DNA of 64,000 nucleotides, from NCBI RefSeq assembly GCF_016741775.1, contig NZ_JAERRK010000004.1, positions 248,001 to 312,000 on the forward strand, given 5' to 3'. Source of the DNA: Streptomyces actinomycinicus (lineage in GTDB: Bacteria; Actinomycetota; Actinomycetes; Streptomycetales; Streptomycetaceae). Position 1 is the first letter of the stretch. Each line of letters opens with the position of its first letter. This document shows, one piece after another, positions 56,048 through 64,000 of the stretch. The notes below the pieces were generated by a model. It did not search any database. It was not told where the DNA came from and saw only the letters and a list, made by a program, of their open reading frames with translations. The translations under genes were made by a program, and so were the position numbers.

Positions 56048-57337
56048 TTAAGCACCCCTAGGGGCGGGCACAGTGACCGGCCGGGCTTCCCCGGGGTCGT
56101 ACCGGTCGTACGAACGGCGTACGTACGACAGGGAGTCGAGCAGTCCCGCGGAGGTGATGGCCTGCGCCGGGCGCACGTCGGCGATACCTTTCAGCGGCAT
56201 CTTTCCGATGTCGGCCCAGCCGAGCCGGCCGTCCGCGTCGATGTAACTCCGGCTGCATCCCGCGTTGTCCGGATGCAGACAGTAGGGAACGTCGAGAAAG
56301 CCCCTCGTGAACGCCGTCAGGAGCGCTGAGCCGAGGTCGTCGTCCAGCTCCAGCACCCTGTTCACCAGTGCCGACGCCTCGGCGTACAGCTGGGTGCCGG
56401 TTCCCTCCAGCGGGGCGCGGGGGGTGCGTGCGGCGATCCGTGCCGCGTGTTCGAGGGCGGTGACGTTCTCTGCCACGGTCGGAATGCGGCGGGATTCCGC
56501 GACGGTTTTCACGATCAGCCGTTCCGAGCCGCTGGCGGCGGCCAGTTCGGCCGCTTTTCCGAGCAACCGGTAGGCGCCTTCCTCGGTTTCCGGGAACAGT
56601 CCCATGTAGGCGTAGACGACGACGTGCCAATCGGTGTCCGGCAGGAAATGCGCGCACAGGCTGCGCAACGCGGCCACAGCTTCGGCGTCCTGGCGCGGAG
56701 CGGTCTGCTGGGCGTAGCTCACCGAAATGCTGCGGATGCCGTGGCGGTGGAAGAACATCGCCTCCAGGACACTGACGGCGACGAGCAGGCTGGGCGGGCA
56801 GAGCTGGCCGAGGACGCAGCCGCCGAAGGTCTCCAGGTGCGGTTCCGCGCCCGATGCGCGCAGGCCGGCGAGCAGTTCGCAGGACGCGGCCCAGTGGGCG
56901 ACGGACTCGCGCAGCGGGACGCGGCCGTAGGGCAGGCAGTAGGAGACCGGTCCGCCCTCGGACGCGTCCAGCCCGACGGCCGTCAGCGCCCGGAAGATGT
57001 CCTGGGGGGCGGCCGAGCCGTGCCGGACCTGGACGGGGAAGTCGGGGCCGTGGATCCCGTCGAGCACCTTCAGGGTGGTGGCCCTGTCGTGACTGACGAT
57101 GGGGTAGCCGTTGAGGGCGACGTCCTCCAGGACGGCCAGCTCGGCCGACTCCAGGTCTCCGACCCGGGTGTAGCTGTCCAGGGTGATCGTGCCGACGGTC
57201 GTCGCCGCGGCGTTCCGGGTGGCGAGCAGCCCGGCCCGCATCCGGTGCGGGCTGCTCATTCCCATCCGGGGCTGGACCACCAGGTGGCCGGCGTCGTGAG
57301 CCCGGCGCACGAACGCGCCGAACCCGACGCCGGTCAC
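56048..57337 (-). CDS. glutamate (methylaspartate) mutase large subunit
   Basis: A protein of 429 residues resembling the epsilon subunit of adenosylcobalamin-dependent glutamate mutase (vicenistatin VinI type). Recognisable segments include VVQPRMGMSSPHRMRAGL, GTITLDSYTRVGD, GYPIVSHD, VQVRHGSAAPQDIF, FGGCVLGQLCPPSLLVA and LDVPYCLHPDNAG. With the small subunit it rearranges L-glutamate to (2S,3S)-3-methylaspartate, the first step of the starter pathway. It starts at GTG 57337, overlapping the small-subunit stop (GTGA), so the two subunits are co-translated. It needs cobalamin. It is about 54 residues shorter than clostridial GlmE, in line with other secondary-metabolism versions. Confidence 0.9.
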   Translation of the reverse strand: MTGVGFGAFVRRAHDAGHLVVQPRMGMSSPHRMRAGLLATRNAAATTVGTITLDSYTRVGDLESAELAVLEDVALNGYPIVSHDRATTLKVLDGIHGPDFPVQVRHGSAAPQDIFRALTAVGLDASEGGPVSYCLPYGRVPLRESVAHWAASCELLAGLRASGAEPHLETFGGCVLGQLCPPSLLVAVSVLEAMFFHRHGIRSISVSYAQQTAPRQDAEAVAALRSLCAHFLPDTDWHVVVYAYMGLFPETEEGAYRLLGKAAELAAASGSERLIVKTVAESRRIPTVAENVTALEHAARIAARTPRAPLEGTGTQLYAEASALVNRVLELDDDLGSALLTAFTRGFLDVPYCLHPDNAGCSRSYIDADGRLGWADIGKMPLKGIADVRPAQAITSAGLLDSLSYVRRSYDRYDPGEARPVTVPAPRGA

Positions 57338-57786
57338 ACCAGGGCCCGCTGTGGCAGCGCCTGGAGCATCCGCCGGAAGTCGGCGACGCCTTCGGCACTG
57401 TCGTCGAACACCGCGTCGTAGCCGGCGGCCCGCAGCGCGGCCACCTCCTCGCCGCCGCAGGGTCCGGCGATGCCGAGCTTGCCGCCGATGACGGCGGGCA
57501 CGCCGGTGAGTCCGGGGTGTTCGCGCAGCCGGGTGACGGTGCGCATGCCGTCGTGGTAGCCGTGGCCGTTGACGCTGCTGACCACGATGAGGGCCGGGCG
57601 GTGGGCGAGTGCCTCGGCGATCAGCAGGTCCTCGGGGACGCAGGGTCCGAGGTTGACCACGCGGTGCCCGTGCTCCTCGAGGAGGAGCTGGAGGTAGACG
57701 AGGTTCCAGGTGTGGGAGTCGGATATGCCGCCCGCCACGAGCACGGGCTGCTCGCCCGGGGTGGGGGTGGTCGGGTAGGGGCTCAT
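57334..57786 (-). CDS. glutamate (methylaspartate) mutase small, cobalamin-binding subunit
   Basis: A protein of 150 residues with a B12-binding Rossmann-like domain. The cobalt-ligating His is H25 in SDSHTWN, in the place of the canonical D-x-H-x-x-G. Here the last residue is Asn28 instead of Gly. The VVSSVNGHG and GGKLGIAG segments that wrap the nucleotide loop are kept. The ATG at 57786 overlaps the decarboxylase stop as ATGA. It pairs with the large subunit immediately downstream (VinH-like by role). Confidence 0.9.
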   Translation of the reverse strand: MSPYPTTPTPGEQPVLVAGGISDSHTWNLVYLQLLLEEHGHRVVNLGPCVPEDLLIAEALAHRPALIVVSSVNGHGYHDGMRTVTRLREHPGLTGVPAVIGGKLGIAGPCGGEEVAALRAAGYDAVFDDSAEGVADFRRMLQALPQRALV

Positions 57787-59033
57787 CGCAGGGCCTGTCC
57801 GTGGGTGAGGGGTTCGAAGGTGCGGCTGTGCTCGATGCGGGAGACGGAGACGAGGTCGTCGCCGCGGACGACGATCTCGGCCGGGGCGGGCCTGCCGAGG
57901 AACATCAGCAGGCTGGCGGTGGGGCCGTAGGAGCCGGCGTTGGGCACGGTCAGCAGGTCGCCCGGTGCCGGGTCGGGCAGCGGGACGTTCCGGCCGAGCA
58001 GGTCTCCGGGGGTGCACAGTGGTCCGGCGAGGTTGGCGGGGGTGCCGTCCGTGCCCACCGACTCGTGCGGTTCGACGCGGACGGGCAGGATGCGGCCGAG
58101 GCCGGACATGCCGCCGAAGGTGTTGATGCCGGCGTCGAGGACGACGTAGCGCTGCCCGCGGCTGTCCTTGACGTTGACGACGGAGGTGAGCAGGGTGCCG
58201 CTGTCGGCGACCAGGTAGCGGCCCGACTCGCACGCGATCCGCGGGGCGCCCGCACGCCAGCCGGGGAAGTGTTCGTCCAGCGTCTCGGTGAGGGCCTCGC
58301 GCAGTGCGCGGTAGACCGGCCGCCGTCCCTGCACGGCGTAGGGCGCGGCGAAGCCGCCGCCGATGTCGACGATGCGGAACGTGACGCCGAGGGCGTCCTG
58401 GAGGGCGGCGGCGGTGGCGACGGTGTGGCGGAACTCGGCGATCAGGCTCGCCTCGTCCTTGGCGTTGCTCAGCGGGAAGAAGTGCAGTCCGGCGATGCGG
58501 GTGCCGGGCACCTCGCGCAGGTCGGCGGCGAGGCCTGGCAGGGTCTCGCTGTCGAAGCCGAACTGCGAGGGCACGCCCGTCATCCGGATGCTGGTGGCCG
58601 CGGCGCCGGTGGCGTTGTTGACCCGGATCAGGCAGTCGGCGGTGACGCCGAGCTTCTGGGCGGTCTCGCCGACGCGGCGCAGGTCGCCGTGGGACTCGGT
58701 GGAGAAGAGGCGTACGCCGCGGGTCAGGGCCTCGGTCAGTTCCCCGGTGGTCTTGCCGGGGCCCGTGTAGAGGATCCGGTCGCCGGGGAAGCCGGCCTGC
58801 AGGGCGGCGTCGAGTTCGCCGACGGAGCTGATCTCGGCGCGGCAGCCGCGGGTGCCGCCGGAGCGCAGCTCGCGCAGCAGTTCCGGGTGGGGGTTGGCCT
58901 TGGCGGCGTAGAACACCTCGACCTCGTCGGGCAGGGCGGCGAACAGGTCGTCGCGGGCCGCCGCCACCCGGTCCAGGTCGTAGATGTAGGACGGGGTGCC
59001 GAAGCGTTCGGCCAGCTCGGTGGGGCCGGTCAC
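57783..59033 (-). CDS. PLP-dependent decarboxylase for 3-methylaspartyl-ACP (VinO-like)
   Basis: A protein of 416 residues with the fold type III layout of diaminopimelate/ornithine decarboxylases. The PLP lysine is in FYAAKANPHPELL, the phosphate loop is GGGFAAPY, and the specificity/dimer segments CESGRYLVAD and NAGSYGPTASLL are in place. In the vicenistatin pathway the homologous enzyme removes the alpha-carboxylate after the amino acid is tethered to its ACP, giving 3-aminoisobutyryl-ACP. Overlaps at both ends (ATGA with glutamate mutase; its start at 59033 overlaps the upstream ligase stop) lock it into the operon. Confidence 0.9.
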   Translation of the reverse strand: MTGPTELAERFGTPSYIYDLDRVAAARDDLFAALPDEVEVFYAAKANPHPELLRELRSGGTRGCRAEISSVGELDAALQAGFPGDRILYTGPGKTTGELTEALTRGVRLFSTESHGDLRRVGETAQKLGVTADCLIRVNNATGAAATSIRMTGVPSQFGFDSETLPGLAADLREVPGTRIAGLHFFPLSNAKDEASLIAEFRHTVATAAALQDALGVTFRIVDIGGGFAAPYAVQGRRPVYRALREALTETLDEHFPGWRAGAPRIACESGRYLVADSGTLLTSVVNVKDSRGQRYVVLDAGINTFGGMSGLGRILPVRVEPHESVGTDGTPANLAGPLCTPGDLLGRNVPLPDPAPGDLLTVPNAGSYGPTASLLMFLGRPAPAEIVVRGDDLVSVSRIEHSRTFEPLTHGQALR

Positions 59034-60607
59034 GGGGTGGTTCCTTCCAGGAGGCGGGCGAGCTGCTTGCGGTCGTGCTTGCCGTGGGGGGTCAGCGGCA
59101 GCTCGGCGACGATGCGGCCGACGGCGGGCACCTTGGCGGGTTCCAGCCGCAGCGACAGCTCCTTGAGCAGGGCGTGCGGGTCGATGTCACCCTCGGCGAA
59201 CACCGCGAGCGCGCGGCCGTCGGCGGGGGGCAGGACGGCGGCGGCACGGACGCCGGGGATGTCGGTGGCGGCGCTCTCGATCTCGGTGGTGCTCATGCGG
59301 ACGCCCTTGTGCTTGAACATGTCGTCGCGGCGGCCCTCGTAGTAGAGGTAGCCGTCCTCGTCGACGTGGCCGAAGTCGCCGGTGTGCAGGCGCAGTCCGC
59401 CGTCGGGGGCGGGGCGGAAGGCGCGTGCGGTCTGTTCGGGTGCGCGCCAGTAGCCGGGCATGACGTGCGGTCCCTCGACGACGATCTCGCCGGTCTCCCA
59501 GGGCGGCAGTGCGTTGCCGTCGTCGTCGACGACGAACGCGCGGGTGCCGGGCAGCGGGCGGCCGACCGAGTCGGGCTTGGCGTTCTGGTCGGCGGCCGGC
59601 AGCACGGACACGCGCTTGCACTCCGTCTGCCCGAACTGGATGATCACCTCGGCGCCGGGGAACGCCGAACGCAGCCCGTCGGCGGTGGACTTGGGCAGTG
59701 CGGCGCCGGTGTTGGTGAACATGCGCACCCGTGACTCGCGGCTCGGTTCGCGTTCGGCCAGGGCGACGATCATGGTGGCCAGGGACGGCACGATCGGGAC
59801 GACGGTGGCGCCGGTCTCCCGGATGCGGCGCAGCAGCACCAGGTCCGACTCGCCGTCGGCCAGCACGAGTTCGCTGCGGCCGGCCGCGGTGAGGAGCACC
59901 TTGTACAGGCCGTAGTCCCAGGAGATGGGGAAACGGCAGAACACCACGTCGTCGGCGCGGTAGCCGAGTTCCTGGTTGATCGCCTCGGTGGCGAAGACCA
60001 TGCGGCCGTGCGGGCAGATCACCGCCTTGGGGGCAGCGGTCGAACCGGAGGTGTAGACGAGGACGGCGAGGTCCTCGGGGCCGACGCCGGCCCCGCCGGA
60101 CCGGGCCCCCTGCGCACGCAGGGCGGTGATCGCCTGCCAGACCCCGCCGAGGCCGAGGACGGGCACGCCCTGGGCGAGGGCGGCGATCCGGTGCACGGCG
60201 GGGTCGGTGACCACGATCAGTGCGGGCCCGGCGTTCTCGACGACCGCCCGCAGGTGGAAGTCCTTCATGCCGGTGTTGACGGGGACCAGGACGGCGCCGC
60301 GGCGCGCGGCGCCGTACATCAGGGCGACCAGTTCGCGGGTGCTGGGCAGTTGGACCAGGACCCGGTCGCCGTGGCCGATGCCGCGCCCTTCCAGCCAGGC
60401 GTCGGCGGCGTGGCTGTGGGCGGCCAGTTCCCGGTACGTCCAGCGACCCGTGCCGTCGGTGACCGCCGGGGCGTCGGGGTGCTCGGCGGTGGCCTCGTCC
60501 AGCAGGTCGTGCACGCGGGCGCCGGTGCGGGCGCCGCGCACCCGGGCGGCGGCACGGGTGTCGTGCGCGGCGGCGGTGCGGGCCTGCGCTGTCGGTTGAC
60601 CGTTCAC
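59030..60607 (-). CDS. stand-alone adenylation enzyme for 3-methylaspartate (VinN-like)
   Basis: A protein of 525 residues in the ANL superfamily: VYTSGSTAAPK (A3), FGQTECKR (A5) and the C-terminal PLTPHGKHDRKQL (A10 Lys). Substrate pocket residues D231, T300, K331 and R332 line up, one position shifted, with Asp230, Ser299, Lys330 and Arg331 that I recall as the beta-amino acid determinants of VinN. This supports (2S,3S)-3-methylaspartate, with T replacing S at one site. It adenylates the beta-carboxylate and loads the free ACP. It overlaps both neighbours (ATGA at 60607-60604; GTGA-type junction at 59033). Confidence 0.9.
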   Translation of the reverse strand: MNGQPTAQARTAAAHDTRAAARVRGARTGARVHDLLDEATAEHPDAPAVTDGTGRWTYRELAAHSHAADAWLEGRGIGHGDRVLVQLPSTRELVALMYGAARRGAVLVPVNTGMKDFHLRAVVENAGPALIVVTDPAVHRIAALAQGVPVLGLGGVWQAITALRAQGARSGGAGVGPEDLAVLVYTSGSTAAPKAVICPHGRMVFATEAINQELGYRADDVVFCRFPISWDYGLYKVLLTAAGRSELVLADGESDLVLLRRIRETGATVVPIVPSLATMIVALAEREPSRESRVRMFTNTGAALPKSTADGLRSAFPGAEVIIQFGQTECKRVSVLPAADQNAKPDSVGRPLPGTRAFVVDDDGNALPPWETGEIVVEGPHVMPGYWRAPEQTARAFRPAPDGGLRLHTGDFGHVDEDGYLYYEGRRDDMFKHKGVRMSTTEIESAATDIPGVRAAAVLPPADGRALAVFAEGDIDPHALLKELSLRLEPAKVPAVGRIVAELPLTPHGKHDRKQLARLLEGTTP

Positions 60608-62178
60608 TGCGACTCCTGCCGCCTTTCGTGTGTGGTCCCCGCCCCGGTGGGCTGCCGCATGACCGTGGCCCGGGAGGCGAGCTTCCTGCGGTCGGTCTTG
60701 CGGTTGGAGTTGAGCGGGAGCGCGTCCAGGTGGTGGTAGGCGCGCGGGACGACCGGGGCCGGCAGCAGTTCGCGCAGGTGCCGGGCGAGCCGGGCGGGCG
60801 GTACGGGTTCGCCGGTGTGGAAGACGGCCAGCTCCACCGTGCCGTCCACCGGCACCGCCACGGTGACGGCGTCCTCGACGCCGGGGCAGGTGCGTGCGGC
60901 GGCGTCCACCTCGGCCAGTTCCACGCGGATCCCGTGCACCTGGACCTGCGCGTCCTGGCGGCCCAGGTAGAGCCAGCCGCCGTCGCCGGCGCGCCGGACG
61001 CGGTCGCCGGTGCGGTAGAAGCGCCGGCCGTCGTGTTCCAGGAACCGTCCGGTGTCGTCGGCCGGGTCGAGGTAGCCGGGCGTCGACTGGGGCCCGGCGA
61101 TGCAGAGTTCGCCCTCGTCACCGTCGGTGGGCGTGCCGGAGGTGTCCAGCAGCAGCGTCTCGTGGCCGGGGTGCACGGCGCCGATGGGCACCATGTCGTT
61201 GAGGTACCGTCCCGGTGCCCAGCGCTGCGCGGTGACGGTGATGGTCAGCTCGGTCGGGCCGTACAGGTTCTCCAGGGTCGCGCCCGGCGCGGCGGCGGCC
61301 CAGTCCTCGGCGTCCTTGCAGCTGAGCGCCTCCCCCGCGAAGAAGCTCCACCGCAGCGACGGCAGCGCGCCCGGGGCGAGCCCGCCGGTGCGGCGCACCA
61401 GGGTGATCGCGCTGGGCGTGGAGAACCACACGGACATGTTCTGCTCGGCCACGAACTCCGGCAGGCGTGCGTAGGCCCGGGCCGGCACCGGTACGACCGC
61501 GGCGCCGGCGCCCCAGGCGCAGAACAGGTCGAACATCGCGCAGTCGAAGTTGAGGTCGAAGGTCTGCGAGAAGACGTCGTGCGGGCCGAAGTCGTAGCGC
61601 CCGTCGAGCAGGTGGAAGTAGTGCGCGGTGTTGGCGTGGGTGACCGGTACGCCTTTGGGCCGGCCGGTGGAGCCGGAGGTGAACAGCACGTAGGCGGTGT
61701 CGGAGGGCCGGGCCGGCATGGGCGCCTTCAGGGCGCTGTCCGCGTCGACGGCGAGCGCCGGCATCGGCTGCCCGCCGGGCGCGAACAGCGTCGGCAGGGT
61801 GACGCCGGCGGCGTGCAGCGCGGTCAGGGCGGGCAGGGCGTCGTCGTCGGCGAGCAGCGCGCCGACGCCGGCGGCCTCGATCATCTGCCGGGTACGGGCG
61901 GCGGGGAAGGCTGGCTGGAGGGGTACGACGGTGACGCCGCTGTACAGTCCGGCCAGCAGGGCCGCGTACGCCGTGGGTCCCTTGCCGGCCGGCACGCCCA
62001 CGGCGTGGGTGCGGCCGGGCAGCCCGGCGAGCAGGGAGCCGGCCAGGACCAGGGCGCGTTCGTGCAGTTCGCGGTAGGTGACGTCGACGCCGTCGGCGCG
62101 TACCGCGGGCCGGTCCGGGGCGAGGGCCAGGCCGCGCAGGAACCGGCCGGACAGCGTGCCGTCCATGGTGGGATCCAC
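60604..62178 (-). CDS. adenylation ligase that caps the starter amine (VinM-like)
   Basis: A protein of 524 residues with NRPS-like A-domain motifs but no carrier: FTSGSTGRPKGVPVTH, NLYGPTE, RFYRTGDRVRR and LNSNRKTDRRKL. In the vicenistatin pathway VinM attaches L-alanine to the amino group of the ACP-bound starter to protect it from premature cyclisation. Its place here, directly beside the ACP and the starter-specific ligase, supports the same protecting role. The amino acid used cannot be read with certainty. The downstream ligase start overlaps its stop by four bases. Confidence 0.88.
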   Translation of the reverse strand: MDPTMDGTLSGRFLRGLALAPDRPAVRADGVDVTYRELHERALVLAGSLLAGLPGRTHAVGVPAGKGPTAYAALLAGLYSGVTVVPLQPAFPAARTRQMIEAAGVGALLADDDALPALTALHAAGVTLPTLFAPGGQPMPALAVDADSALKAPMPARPSDTAYVLFTSGSTGRPKGVPVTHANTAHYFHLLDGRYDFGPHDVFSQTFDLNFDCAMFDLFCAWGAGAAVVPVPARAYARLPEFVAEQNMSVWFSTPSAITLVRRTGGLAPGALPSLRWSFFAGEALSCKDAEDWAAAAPGATLENLYGPTELTITVTAQRWAPGRYLNDMVPIGAVHPGHETLLLDTSGTPTDGDEGELCIAGPQSTPGYLDPADDTGRFLEHDGRRFYRTGDRVRRAGDGGWLYLGRQDAQVQVHGIRVELAEVDAAARTCPGVEDAVTVAVPVDGTVELAVFHTGEPVPPARLARHLRELLPAPVVPRAYHHLDALPLNSNRKTDRRKLASRATVMRQPTGAGTTHERRQESQ

Positions 62179-62191
62179 GGTGGCCGCTCCG

Positions 62192-62443
62192 TCAGCTCGC
62201 GGCGGGGTGCAGCATGCTCTGCACGGTGTCCCACAGCACCCCGGCGGTGCGGAAGGTGTCCATGGTCAGCGCGCTGTCGCGGAAGCGGACCTGGTAGTCC
62301 TCCTCCAGGGTGCCGAGGAGCTGGACGGTGCCGAGCGAGTCCAGGCCGAGGTCCTTCAGGTCGGATCCGGGTGTCAGTTCCTCCTGGGGCGGCAGGAACG
62401 GCAGGTAGGGGCGGAGTATCTGTTCGAACCGGTCGTCAAACAC
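62192..62443 (-). CDS. discrete acyl carrier protein for the starter (VinL-like)
   Basis: An 83-residue ACP with phosphopantetheine Ser36 in DLGLDSLGTVQLL. I chose GTG 62443 because GGAGG lies five bases upstream; a TTG at 62455 would add four residues. The acidic helix II after the Ser is typical of free-standing carriers. It is the tether on which 3-methylaspartate is loaded, decarboxylated and amino-capped. Confidence 0.92.
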   Translation of the reverse strand: MFDDRFEQILRPYLPFLPPQEELTPGSDLKDLGLDSLGTVQLLGTLEEDYQVRFRDSALTMDTFRTAGVLWDTVQSMLHPAAS

Positions 62444-62479
62444 GTGGGCCTCCAACGGGTCGGTCGGGGTCGGTCGGGG

Positions 62480-63415
62480 TCAGGCGGCGCGCGAGCGGCG
62501 TCGCGGGGTCATCGCCAGCCGCGGGTGTGCGGCGACGACGTCGAAGTTGCGGGTGGCGCAGGGCACCCGGCCGAAGAGGCTGTCGGGCCCGGCGACGCAC
62601 AGGCGGCGGGCGCCGGCGTCCTTCAGGGCCGTGGTGACGCTCGGCCAGTTCATCGGGTGGTCGAAGCCGTCGAGCAGCATGGTGCGCAGCTCCTCGCCGG
62701 TGCGCAGCAGCCGGCCGTCCTGGTCGGCGACGACGGGCAGGGCGGGGTCGGCGAAGGAGTAGCGGGAGACCACTTCGCGTTCGGCCTTCTCGCGCAGCGG
62801 GCGGAACGCCGAGGCGTGCATGGGGGGCCGCATGGTGTAGAGCGGGAGGCTGCCGATGGCGCGCAGTCGCTCCTGCGTCCACTGCACGCGGTGCTCGGGG
62901 AGGGAGATCATGTAGAAGCCGTCGTCGATGTGGCAGGAGATCTCGTGCCACTCCCCCGCCTCGTCCAGGTCGGCGAGGATCGCGTCGAGCCCGTCGCGCG
63001 GGGCACGGACGAAGGACAGCGTGACGATGTCCTTGTGCTCCCCGGCGAAGTACTCCTCCAGGCAGCGGGCGATCTCGGCGGTCAGGCGGACCGCGTCGGG
63101 CAGTTCCAGGGCGCCGGTGTAGGCGAGGGCGGCCTTCTCGCCGAAGCTGGGGCCGGCGACGATGTCCGGTTCCACGCCGAGGTGGTCACGGGCCCAGTGG
63201 GCGCAGGCCAGGCAGTTGACGAAGAAGGCGACCTGGGCGGCTTCCGAGTAGTCGCCCGGGGAGGTCCGGAAGGCGTCCACGAGCGAGTAGCCGAGCGCCT
63301 CGTCGGCGACGGCGACCAGGTCCCGGGCGATGGGGTCGGCCACCATGAACCTGCCCACCTCGGCGAAGGGGACGGGGCCCATGCCGGGGAAGACGAGAGC
63401 GGTGTCGTGTGCCAT
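62480..63415 (-). CDS. trans-acyltransferase moving the capped starter to the PKS (VinK-like)
   Basis: A protein of 311 residues in the FabD/AT fold: LVFPGMGPVPFAEVG at the N-terminus, catalytic Ser90 in GPSFGEK (the usual GHS is GPS here) and catalytic His200 in PPMHASAFRP. It lacks malonyl-CoA-specific signatures. VinK-type enzymes transfer the dipeptidyl starter from the discrete ACP to the loading ACP of the first PKS, which matches the lone ACP at the front of the module 1-2 protein. The ATG at 63415 was chosen; the upstream open frame overlaps the neighbouring peptidase gene. Confidence 0.9.
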   Translation of the reverse strand: MAHDTALVFPGMGPVPFAEVGRFMVADPIARDLVAVADEALGYSLVDAFRTSPGDYSEAAQVAFFVNCLACAHWARDHLGVEPDIVAGPSFGEKAALAYTGALELPDAVRLTAEIARCLEEYFAGEHKDIVTLSFVRAPRDGLDAILADLDEAGEWHEISCHIDDGFYMISLPEHRVQWTQERLRAIGSLPLYTMRPPMHASAFRPLREKAEREVVSRYSFADPALPVVADQDGRLLRTGEELRTMLLDGFDHPMNWPSVTTALKDAGARRLCVAGPDSLFGRVPCATRNFDVVAAHPRLAMTPRRRSRAA

Positions 63416-63486
63416 GGCGGGGTCCCCGCCCCCTTCCAGAGGATCTCGGACGTCGGCGGCTGGTGCCCGGCGCGGGTTCCCGCGCG

Positions 63487-64000
63487 TCACAGGCTCTTGA
63501 GGAAATCGGTCATCACCTCGCGGAACCGCTCGGGTTCCTCCAGGTGGGGAAGGTGGCTGGAGTCCTCGAAGATCTCCCAGCGGGCCCCGGGGATCCTGTC
63601 GTGGTAGGGCTGGACGACGGCCGGGGTGGCCTCGTCGTGACGGCCGCTGACGATCAGGGTCGGGGTGCGGATCCGGTGCAGTTCGCCGACGATCGACCAG
63701 TCCTTCAGGGAGCCGACGACATGGAACTCGTTGGGCCCGTTCATCGCGTAGTAGACGGTCGGGTCGTTGTAGATCTCCATGAAGGAGGAGAGGAAGTCGC
63801 GCGGCCAGGGCGTCATCCGGCACACGTGGCGGTCGTAGAAGACCCGCATCGCGGCCAGGTACTCCTCGCTGTCGTACGTGCCCGCCGCCTCGTGGCGCCG
63901 TAGCGTCTCGTCCACGCCAGGCGGCAGCTCGGCGCGCAGCCGTGACATCTCCTTGAGCCACAGCGGGTAGGAGGCCGGCGCGTTGGCGAGAACCAGTCCG
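63487..64000 (-). CDS. alpha/beta-hydrolase, proline iminopeptidase type (VinJ-like), N-terminus beyond the window
   Basis: The frame stays open to the window edge (upstream residues read GLVLANAPASYPLWLKEM), so the nucleophile region is not visible. The visible 170 residues carry the cap domain and the acid and His of the triad: TPTLIVSGRHDEATP and FEDSSHLPHLEEPERF. The homologous VinJ removes the amino-acid cap from the completed chain just before macrolactam closure. It is the eighth starter-pathway gene, and the operon promoter must lie further to the right. Confidence 0.88.
   Translation of the reverse strand, partial: GLVLANAPASYPLWLKEMSRLRAELPPGVDETLRRHEAAGTYDSEEYLAAMRVFYDRHVCRMTPWPRDFLSSFMEIYNDPTVYYAMNGPNEFHVVGSLKDWSIVGELHRIRTPTLIVSGRHDEATPAVVQPYHDRIPGARWEIFEDSSHLPHLEEPERFREVMTDFLKSL

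Overview
The window looks like Streptomyces or a close relative. GC content is very high, GTG and TTG starts with purine-rich ribosome sites are common, many genes overlap as GTGA or ATGA, and the gene families are typical of actinomycetes.

Left part, 1-24.5 kb: mostly ordinary accessory genes. It starts with a FadR-regulated three-gene operon (regulator, lipocalin-like protein, GMC oxidoreductase) preceded by a long palindrome. Next come a membrane-anchored PP2C-type phosphatase, a mycothiol-dependent isomerase-like protein, a DHA2 exporter, a YbdK-type carboxylate-amine ligase, a decayed LodA-type oxidase, a secreted ricin-type lectin, HtpG and a LanC-like protein. A rifamycin-response locus follows: a rifamycin-associated element, a truncated glycosyltransferase and an intact helR. 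Then come an NlpC/P60 protein, a 14-repeat WD40 XRE/STAND protein with a 35-bp tandem repeat at its 3' end, a secreted I36-type inhibitor and an SDR.

Middle, 24.7-33.6 kb: a five-gene minus-strand operon encodes a cucumopine synthase-like protein, a DAO-family FAD oxidase, an O-carbamoyltransferase, an SRPBCC protein and a histidine phosphatase. It diverges from a large LuxR (LAL-type) activator that carries a TTA codon. The roughly 970 bp between them hold a recognisable promoter, a Crp-like site and repeats.

Right part, 33.8-64 kb: one long minus-strand operon for a macrolactam with a beta-amino acid starter. Eight genes match the vicenistatin-type starter pathway. Glutamate mutase makes 3-methylaspartate, which is adenylated, loaded on a free ACP and decarboxylated to 3-aminoisobutyryl-ACP. 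It is then capped with an amino acid, moved to the PKS by a trans-acyltransferase and finally uncapped by a peptidase. Two type I PKS proteins follow: loading ACP plus modules 1-2, then modules 3-4. Each module is KS-AT-DH-KR-ACP, and the AT signatures read malonyl, malonyl, methylmalonyl, malonyl. This predicts an amino-capped, methyl-branched conjugated tetraene thioester. There is no thioesterase, so the remaining PKS genes and tailoring genes should lie beyond the right edge. Whether the middle operon decorates this product is an inference from adjacency and the shared activator region. The carbamoyltransferase, oxidase and cucumopine-synthase-like combination is the least familiar part of the window.
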